Assembly: GCA_905202255.1 (NCBI GenBank)
Contig: CAJKRH010000058.1
Span: 1-10,015 of the forward strand
From: an uncultured Ruminococcus sp.
GTDB lineage: Bacteria > Bacillota > Clostridia > Oscillospirales > CAG-272
Length of the DNA: 10,015 nucleotides
Direction of reading: 5' to 3'
In this document: positions 5,572-10,015 of the stretch, one piece after another
Numbering within the stretch: the stretch's first letter is position 1
Layout of the letters: every line of letters begins with the position of its first letter
The notes under the pieces: model-generated
Database searches by the model: none
What the model was told of the DNA's origin: nothing
What the model saw: the letters and a program-made list of their open reading frames with translations, nothing else
Translations under genes and position numbers: made by a program

Positions 5572-7389
5572 TTACAGCGGCAGGTCTTTCTTTGTAAAGC
5601 GTACCGAGCCGATTATATATCCGATAAGTCCCATTGCGGCAAGGACTGCGAATTTCCATATGAATGTGCTTGTGCCGTCCATGATGGATATTACATCAAA
5701 GAACGAAATGATTGTCGCATAGTTGAAGTAGTTCAGGCTGTCCAGACGAACAACAGAGGGGATGACAGGGCTGCCGAAAAGTCCGAGCATAGCGGCAACG
5801 AGAGCGAATATGCTGAGCCCGCCGCCGATAGCCATGGAGCGCTTGCTTCTGTCAAACCAGCAGGATGTGAAGAAGCAGAGTCCCGAGAGGGCAAACAGAA
5901 CGAGGAACGCGCCTACATTGAGCAGGATAAGATTGCTGTAGGTCAGCTTGATATCCTCGGAGACAAACGACAGACATACACAGCCTGTTGCCGTCGTCAG
6001 TCCGAACATGGCAAGCAGAGAGCCTATCAGATATATCGCCTGCGTGAATACGACCGTACTGCGCTTTGTGGAGGTGGAAAGCACATATGCCATGGAACCG
6101 CTGTCTACCTGACCTGCGATAAGGTTATTGGAAGCCATTATCATATAGATGATAGGAAGAAGCAGACCGGCAAGCTTATAGAAGATGGAACCGACTATCA
6201 GCGTATAGAGGTCGGCTTTTCCGACTTCCTCGAGCGCATCGGAAACCTCCTGCGGGAGAGCGGAAAGCAGGCTGCTCGAAACATCGGATGCGAGCTCGGC
6301 TGTCTTATCCTCTATCGCCTTTGCATATGCCGCATCATCGGCAAATTCACCGTTTTCGCGGCGCTCTGCGAGGAGTTCAAGTTCATAGGAGAGGCGGTTT
6401 CCGTATGTGATAGCCGTGGTATTTGCGAGATGCTTGATGGAATCATAGGTATAGCCGAAGCTATTGTATTTCTCTATTGTCACGCCGAAAGACGAGAGCT
6501 GTTCAACGATTTTTTCCACATTGGAGGGCTCTGTCATATTGCCTGCGAGGAACATCGCGGAGCAATCCTCAGCGCGTGCGGCGCGGTATGCGATGCGTTC
6601 GCTTCCAGCAAGGTATGCATCGACATCGCCCGCCTGAATATGCGTGATAACGGACATATAATCGTAGTCCGCAGGCGCTTCTTTCTCATGCTTGAGATAG
6701 AAAGACTCATTGAACATACCGTTCGGATTGAGCGTATACATTACAATACCGAGCATTTCCTGCGCTTCGTCGGAATCGCGCGTATATGCGGGGTTCAGTG
6801 CGAGCGCCTTGGCGTATACATACTCCTGCAAATCTTCAACCGCCATGGAATATGCTATCTTAACGGCGTTTTCAGCCGCTATGGGCGTTTCCTTTGTCCA
6901 TTCGCCCATAGCGGCGGCATAGGCTTCGACTGAAGTGAACGAAGCGGCATCGGGCTTCTTTGCCTGCCATTCGCCGACGGCTTTTTCAAGGCTCTCGCCC
7001 GCTTTCGTTTTCATAGTCGGCTTTGCGCTCTGCCACTGTTTTGCGGCAGCCGCATACTGCGCGGGGTCGGAGAAATCCGCCTGACTCGGCATGGCGGAAA
7101 GCCATGTCAGATATGAGAGCGTATCCTTGGAATTTTCGGCGAAGAGACTGTCAAAATGAGAGAGACCGTCTGTCGCTCCGGCATAATAGTTTATCGCGCG
7201 CGCCTCGAGGCTCGCGTCTATTTCCTTTGTTATGATAGTATCCTGAATCGAATTTTTGACCTCGCCGATGCTTCCGCTGCCGGAAATCAGCATGACGCAG
7301 GCAAGCATGAAGCAAACCGCAAAGGTTATGATGCCCCACATGGTTCCGTTTGCCTTGCAGGATTGCTTGAAAAGAGCTTTACTGAACAT
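5572..7389 (-). CDS. ABC-2 type transporter permease with large extracytoplasmic domain
   Basis: This 605-residue membrane subunit has one N-terminal helix (about 18-38), roughly 355 residues of hydrophilic sequence expected outside the membrane, then about five helices (roughly 396-419, 446-466, 485-508, 518-541, 575-597). That is the layout of ABC-2 exporters with an inserted external domain. The external domain has short repeats: residues 104-124 and 149-169 share A-x-F-(S/T)-x4-YAAA-x3-W-x4-P. The ATG at 7389 is preferred because AGGAG lies about 10 nt upstream; ATG 7398 abuts the AGGAGA and the TTG at 7413 lies upstream of it. The start overlaps the end of the upstream ATPase gene by 11 nt, pointing to coupled synthesis. 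Substrate is unknown; peptide, lipid or antimicrobial export are typical of the family. Confidence 0.85.
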   Translation of the reverse strand: MFSKALFKQSCKANGTMWGIITFAVCFMLACVMLISGSGSIGEVKNSIQDTIITKEIDASLEARAINYYAGATDGLSHFDSLFAENSKDTLSYLTWLSAMPSQADFSDPAQYAAAAKQWQSAKPTMKTKAGESLEKAVGEWQAKKPDAASFTSVEAYAAAMGEWTKETPIAAENAVKIAYSMAVEDLQEYVYAKALALNPAYTRDSDEAQEMLGIVMYTLNPNGMFNESFYLKHEKEAPADYDYMSVITHIQAGDVDAYLAGSERIAYRAARAEDCSAMFLAGNMTEPSNVEKIVEQLSSFGVTIEKYNSFGYTYDSIKHLANTTAITYGNRLSYELELLAERRENGEFADDAAYAKAIEDKTAELASDVSSSLLSALPQEVSDALEEVGKADLYTLIVGSIFYKLAGLLLPIIYMIMASNNLIAGQVDSGSMAYVLSTSTKRSTVVFTQAIYLIGSLLAMFGLTTATGCVCLSFVSEDIKLTYSNLILLNVGAFLVLFALSGLCFFTSCWFDRSKRSMAIGGGLSIFALVAAMLGLFGSPVIPSVVRLDSLNYFNYATIISFFDVISIMDGTSTFIWKFAVLAAMGLIGYIIGSVRFTKKDLPL

Positions 7390-8293
7390 TGCTTTCATTC
7401 TCCTTTTTATCAAATAATATTTTTTTGAAGTGCATTTCCAGAGTATAGGGCAACTCCGAAATAAACTTCACATTATAGCCCTTGAGCGAGCCGAGAAGCG
7501 CCGCCGTTTCGCTTGCGGAAATGCGTATCGTCGCCTGATTATACTGCGGCTGGCGGCGGATAACCTCATATCTCTCGCCGAGAAATCTCTTGTAGTCCGC
7601 TTCCGTATGAAATTCTATCTTGAATTCCTTTACGGGGCGGTCTGTGATATCGCTCATGCGGCATATATCGACGATATGTCCGTCGCTTATCAGTGCCACG
7701 CGGTCGCAGGTTGTCTCCAGCTCCTCGAAGCTGTGACTGCTCATGAAAACCGTCTTGCCCTTGCGGTGCTCTTCCTTTATGATATCAAGGAATGTTATTC
7801 GCATCAGCGGGTCAAGTCCCGTTGTCGGCTCGTCGAGAAGAATAATCGGCGCATCGTTCATGAGCGCCGCCACGAGCGCCGTTTTCTGCTTCATACCCTT
7901 GCTCATCCTCTTGAGGTTTGCGCGCGGGTCGAGCTGAAGCCGCTCTATGAGCTCGTTTGCGTAGCTCATATCTTTAAGCGAGAGAAATTCCGCCTGACAG
8001 CGCAGAAAATCAATACCTGTTTTCAGGTCGGGGAAAGCTATCTCTCCGGGGACATATCCTATGCTCTTCGCTATCTCGCTCGCGTGCTCCCATGAGGAAA
8101 GCCCGTTTACGCCGACATAACCCGAGCTTGGCTTAAGGAAGCCCAGTATATTTCTCATGGTCGTCGTCTTGCCGCTTCCGTTTGTGCCGACGAAGCCGAC
8201 CATCTCTCCTTTTTCGATATTAAGGTCGATGTCGAAAATGCCGCGTCCCTCGCCGAAATCTTTTGTCAGCTGTCTGCATTCGATTACGCTCAT
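7379..8293 (-). CDS. ABC transporter ATP-binding protein (permease-proximal)
   Basis: This 304-residue ATPase of the ABC-2/multidrug-export type (BcrA-like, CcmA-class) should power the adjacent permease. Walker A is G36-TNGSGKT-43, with Asn38-Gly39 rather than the more common Pro-Asn. The signature region is RMSKGMKQK (129-137), a degenerate form of LSGGQ usual in this class. Walker B with the catalytic glutamate is IILLDE (150-155), followed by the D-loop GLDP; the H-loop is S186-H187. Residues beyond about 215 form the C-terminal extension seen in drug-export ATPases. GGAGGTG lies 7 nt upstream of the ATG. The start overlaps the stop of the upstream ATPase gene in an ATGA (4 nt). It is related to, but clearly different from, the product of 8290-9222, suggesting a heterodimeric ATPase pair or two alternative motors. 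Confidence 0.92.
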   Translation of the reverse strand: MSVIECRQLTKDFGEGRGIFDIDLNIEKGEMVGFVGTNGSGKTTTMRNILGFLKPSSGYVGVNGLSSWEHASEIAKSIGYVPGEIAFPDLKTGIDFLRCQAEFLSLKDMSYANELIERLQLDPRANLKRMSKGMKQKTALVAALMNDAPIILLDEPTTGLDPLMRITFLDIIKEEHRKGKTVFMSSHSFEELETTCDRVALISDGHIVDICRMSDITDRPVKEFKIEFHTEADYKRFLGERYEVIRRQPQYNQATIRISASETAALLGSLKGYNVKFISELPYTLEMHFKKILFDKKENESNVQ

Positions 8294-9222
8294 TTCAAAG
8301 CACCTCCGAAATTCTTTTCTTCCTTATAGAATTTAAGGAAGTAATCCTCCAGCGTCTCGCGTCTGTTGCTGAATGTGACCGTGTGCGCCGCCGCAAGCAA
8401 TGCGATGAGCGCATTGAGGTCGCTGTCCTCGACGGAGAGATATGTCTCATTCTCTTCCTCGCTGAGCAGACGGAACGAAGTCATCGATGCGGCTTTCTTC
8501 AGAAAATCATTTTTCGATGCCGCATCGGCAAAGGTGACGGTATAATATTTGCGCGATGCATGGCGCAAATCGTCCGCCACAAACTGCGATACGATGTGCC
8601 CGTCCTTGATGATGGCGATGCGGTCGCAGGTTGAATCTATCTCCGAGAAAATATGGCTGGAGAGAAGAATCGTTTTGCCGCGTTTCTTTTCCTCATGAAT
8701 GAAACGAATGAAATTCTCCTGCATTACAGGGTCAAGTCCGCTCGTCGGTTCATCCAGAATCAGCACATCCGGGTCGGACATGAACGCCGCCACAACCGCC
8801 AGCTTTCTCTTGACGCCCAGACTCATGCGCTTCGTATCTCCGCGGAGAGCCTCATCGTCCAGTTCAAAAAGATTTCGCATGGCTTCGAGCCGCTCTTCAT
8901 TATGAATCTTTTGCAGGTCCTGCATCATTCTTATAAATTCCCATCCCGTAAGTCCTGCAGGCAGCGCAATCTCGCCCGGGATATAGCCTACGCGGTTCAG
9001 CACCTGCGAATAGTGAGAGAAGGTTTCCATACCTTCGATTTTTGTGCTTCCGCTCTGCGGCTTCGAAAAGCCCATCAGATGACGGATGGTCGTCGATTTG
9101 CCTGCGCCGTTCGGTCCGAGAAAGCCGAAAACTTCGCCTTTGTCTACAGCTATGCTGACATCAAATACGCCGCGACCGGAGCCGTAATCCTTTGTCAGAT
9201 GCTCCACTTCTATCGTGTGCAT
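8290..9222 (-). CDS. ABC transporter ATP-binding protein (first gene of operon)
   Basis: This 310-residue ABC ATPase is paralogous to its neighbour; both begin with the same core pattern (E-x2-x-LTKD-x-G-x-GRG-x-FD). Walker A is GPNGAGKS (36-43), the signature is RMSLGVKRK (132-140), Walker B is VLILDE (153-158) followed by PTSGLDP, and the H-loop is S189-H190. All catalytic positions are present, so both ATPases look active. AGGAGG lies 6 nt upstream of the ATG at 9222. As the first gene of the operon it faces the TetR regulator across a 145-bp region loaded with palindromes. The order ATPase, ATPase, permease with a single membrane gene suggests a homodimeric permease served by two ATPase types, or a missing second membrane subunit elsewhere. 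Confidence 0.92.
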   Translation of the reverse strand: MHTIEVEHLTKDYGSGRGVFDVSIAVDKGEVFGFLGPNGAGKSTTIRHLMGFSKPQSGSTKIEGMETFSHYSQVLNRVGYIPGEIALPAGLTGWEFIRMMQDLQKIHNEERLEAMRNLFELDDEALRGDTKRMSLGVKRKLAVVAAFMSDPDVLILDEPTSGLDPVMQENFIRFIHEEKKRGKTILLSSHIFSEIDSTCDRIAIIKDGHIVSQFVADDLRHASRKYYTVTFADAASKNDFLKKAASMTSFRLLSEEENETYLSVEDSDLNALIALLAAAHTVTFSNRRETLEDYFLKFYKEEKNFGGALK

Positions 9223-9246
9223 ATGTTTCCTCCTGTTTTATTTTTT

Positions 9247-9274
9247 AAACACTGTTGACATCTCAACACTGTTG
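9247..9274. promoter_or_regulatory. Probable TetR operator: two near-identical palindromes
   Basis: The 10-bp AACACTGTTG occurs at 9248-9257 and again at 9265-9274. Each copy is an odd palindrome (AACA-C-TGTT; the second extends to CAACACTGTTG at 9264-9274). The centres (9252 and 9269) are 17 bp apart. The DNA between also forms TGTTGA-CATC-TCAACA (9253-9268). Position between divergent regulator and transporter genes makes these the best operator candidates. Copy 1 overlaps the -35 of the tetR promoter and copy 2 fills its spacer. Confidence 0.7.
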
Positions 9275-9283
9275 TATTATAAT
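9255..9283 (+). promoter_or_regulatory. Exact-consensus sigma-A promoter toward tetR
   Basis: TTGACA (9255-9260) and TATAAT (9278-9283) are separated by exactly 17 bp, a perfect consensus. The predicted start near 9290 gives a leader of about 78 nt to the tetR ATG at 9368. Overlap with both palindromes implies the promoter is held down when the repressor is bound. Confidence 0.8.
9276..9281 (-). promoter_or_regulatory. Candidate -10 for the ABC operon
   Basis: TATAAT on the minus strand shares its bases with the plus-strand -10, because ATTATAAT is self-complementary. Transcription would start near 9269, inside operator copy 2, leaving a leader of about 47 nt. The hexamers at -35 spacing (TTTCAT or TTCATT) are poor matches, so this promoter is weaker or needs help. 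Confidence 0.35.
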
Positions 9284-9319
9284 AAGCTTGCAGACAAAAT
9301 GAAAGAGCAAAATCATGGT

Positions 9320-9342
9320 CAGTGTCAAAATATGTACACTGT
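9320..9342. promoter_or_regulatory. Second operator-like inverted pair in the tetR leader
   Basis: CAGTGT (9320-9325) and ACACTG (9336-9341) form an inverted repeat with a 10-bp spacer. Both are the ACACTG core of the palindromes at 9248-9274, and their centres (9322 and 9339) are again 17 bp apart. A weaker secondary repressor site is plausible; it lies downstream of the predicted tetR transcript start. Confidence 0.4.
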
Positions 9343-9367
9343 CTATAAAATTGTAAAGGAAAATATA

Positions 9368-9967
9368 ATGAAAGTCAAAAATCTCAACAGGTCATCAATC
9401 AAAACAAAGCGCATCATCAAAAGTGTGTTCGCCGAAATGCTATCGGAATATAAGGAAATTTCGCGCATTTCGGTAAGCGAGCTATGCAGGAGGGCGGATA
9501 TAAGCCGCAGTACCTTCTATTCGCATTACGATGACACATACAGTATCGCACAGGACTATGAAAACGAGCTTATAGACCGTTTTTTCAGCAATACCAAGTT
9601 GCTTGAAGCCGAGAGCGCCGAGAAATTTGCGGAAATATTTTTCCAGTATATCAGCGAAAGTGATGAAAACTACAAGTTGCTCTGCCGCTCAAATGACTTT
9701 CTCTTCACGGCAAAAAAGCTGACCACTATAGCGACAAATAAATTTCTGGAGCTTTGCAACCGTGACAAACGCATAAAAAACAAGGAATATCTGTCACTTG
9801 ATATTTCCGTTTTTGTAAACGGATTGCTCTGCGAATATGTCAGATATTGTCGCGGACTGTCAAATGTACAGCTCGATGATCTGCATTCCTATACACAACT
9901 GTGGATTCGTTCTTTTCTCGAAAGACGGCTCGAAGCACCCTCCGACGGCAATGGCAGGCGGGAGTAA
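9368..9967 (+). CDS. TetR/AcrR-family transcriptional regulator
   Basis: This 199-residue regulator has an N-terminal TetR DNA-binding domain. Residues 11-27 form helix 1 (IKTKRIIKSVFAEMLSE), and the helix-turn-helix spans about 34-57 (ISVSELCRRADISRSTFYSHYDD), with the family-typical STFYxHY recognition helix. The remaining 140 residues are a helical ligand-binding and dimerisation domain; the region near ISVFVNGLLCEYVRYCRG resembles the TetR_C type common in Clostridia. Its inducer is unknown. The ATG at 9368 was chosen because AAAGGA (9355-9360) lies 7 nt upstream; in-frame ATGs at 9299 and 9332 lack such a site, and the frame upstream encodes non-TetR-like sequence. Divergent orientation and the palindromes at 9247-9274 indicate repression of the ABC operon and of itself. 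Confidence 0.9.
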   Translation: MKVKNLNRSSIKTKRIIKSVFAEMLSEYKEISRISVSELCRRADISRSTFYSHYDDTYSIAQDYENELIDRFFSNTKLLEAESAEKFAEIFFQYISESDENYKLLCRSNDFLFTAKKLTTIATNKFLELCNRDKRIKNKEYLSLDISVFVNGLLCEYVRYCRGLSNVQLDDLHSYTQLWIRSFLERRLEAPSDGNGRRE

Positions 9968-10015
9968 TGAACCGCTGACACTCGTGAATATGATAAAACT
10001 CCGGAAACTCAAAAA

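Noticed and set aside
5524..6933. Long plus-strand open frame (469 codons) opposite the permease
   Set aside because: Its product is rich in Cys, His and Arg with no recognisable domain, and it lies antisense to the clearly transmembrane permease. It is a composition artefact.
7379..9222. Degenerate LSGGQ signatures (SKGMKQK and SLGVKRK) as evidence of inactive ATPases
   Set aside because: This degeneracy is common in ABC-2/drug-export ATPases, and Walker A, Walker B with Glu, and the H-loop His are intact in both.
7430..9258. Plus-strand open frames opposite the two ABC ATPases
   Set aside because: The opposite strand carries complete Walker A, signature, Walker B and H-loop motifs; the antisense frames have none.
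9299..9367. Extending the TetR protein upstream to ATGs at 9299 or 9332, or to 9215
   Set aside because: Only the ATG at 9368 has a Shine-Dalgarno sequence at proper spacing, and the frame from 9215 would begin upstream of the consensus promoter.
9984..10015. Possible start of another plus-strand gene after tetR (GTG 9984 or ATG 9990, open to the window end)
   Set aside because: Only about ten codons are visible and no ribosome binding site lies at usable spacing; the ATG at 9967 stops after three codons.

Overview
The window looks like a chromosomal segment of a spore-forming, Gram-positive Clostridia-type bacterium. Three things point there: a YunB-type sporulation protein, strong AGGAGG-like ribosome binding sites with a few TTG/GTG alternatives, and sigma-A style TTGACA/TATAAT promoters. 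Composition is roughly balanced GC in genes and AT-rich between them. The hairpin-rich intergenic element at 3793-3937 resembles repeats I associate with gut Firmicutes; that last point is recall, not a search result.

Layout. Positions 1-212 hold no gene but a chain of short hairpins running into the 3' end of yunB (minus, 202-849). Next comes a small acidic membrane protein of unknown function (minus, 943-1272). A divergent promoter then drives a two-gene RNA-modification unit on the plus strand: mtaB (tRNA methylthiotransferase, 1410-2717) and an RluA-family pseudouridine synthase (2725-3681). The convergent gap 3682-4060 contains two copies of one terminator-like hairpin flanking a folded MITE-like repeat. 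On the minus strand follow a cytidine deaminase-like enzyme (4061-4462) and a two-helix membrane protein with a PH/GRAM-like tail (4472-4951), both read from a near-consensus promoter at 4995-5022.

The right half is a divergent regulator/transporter locus. A TetR-family regulator (plus, 9368-9967) faces a tightly packed minus-strand operon of two different ABC ATPases (8290-9222 and 7379-8293), an ABC-2 type permease with a large extracytoplasmic domain (5572-7389), and a TerB-like protein (5084-5539). The operon ends in a strong hairpin terminator (5035-5068). The 145-bp divergent intergenic region contains an exact TTGACA-17-TATAAT promoter interlaced with two near-identical palindromes. 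A weaker second pair with the same 17-bp centre spacing lies in the tetR leader. The simplest reading is a TetR-controlled export or membrane-stress system that also represses itself. Its substrate cannot be read from the sequence.

The most interesting points are the TetR operator array, the joining of a TerB-like protein to a two-ATPase/one-permease transporter, the apparent split terminator around the MITE-like element, and the hairpin chain at the end of yunB.
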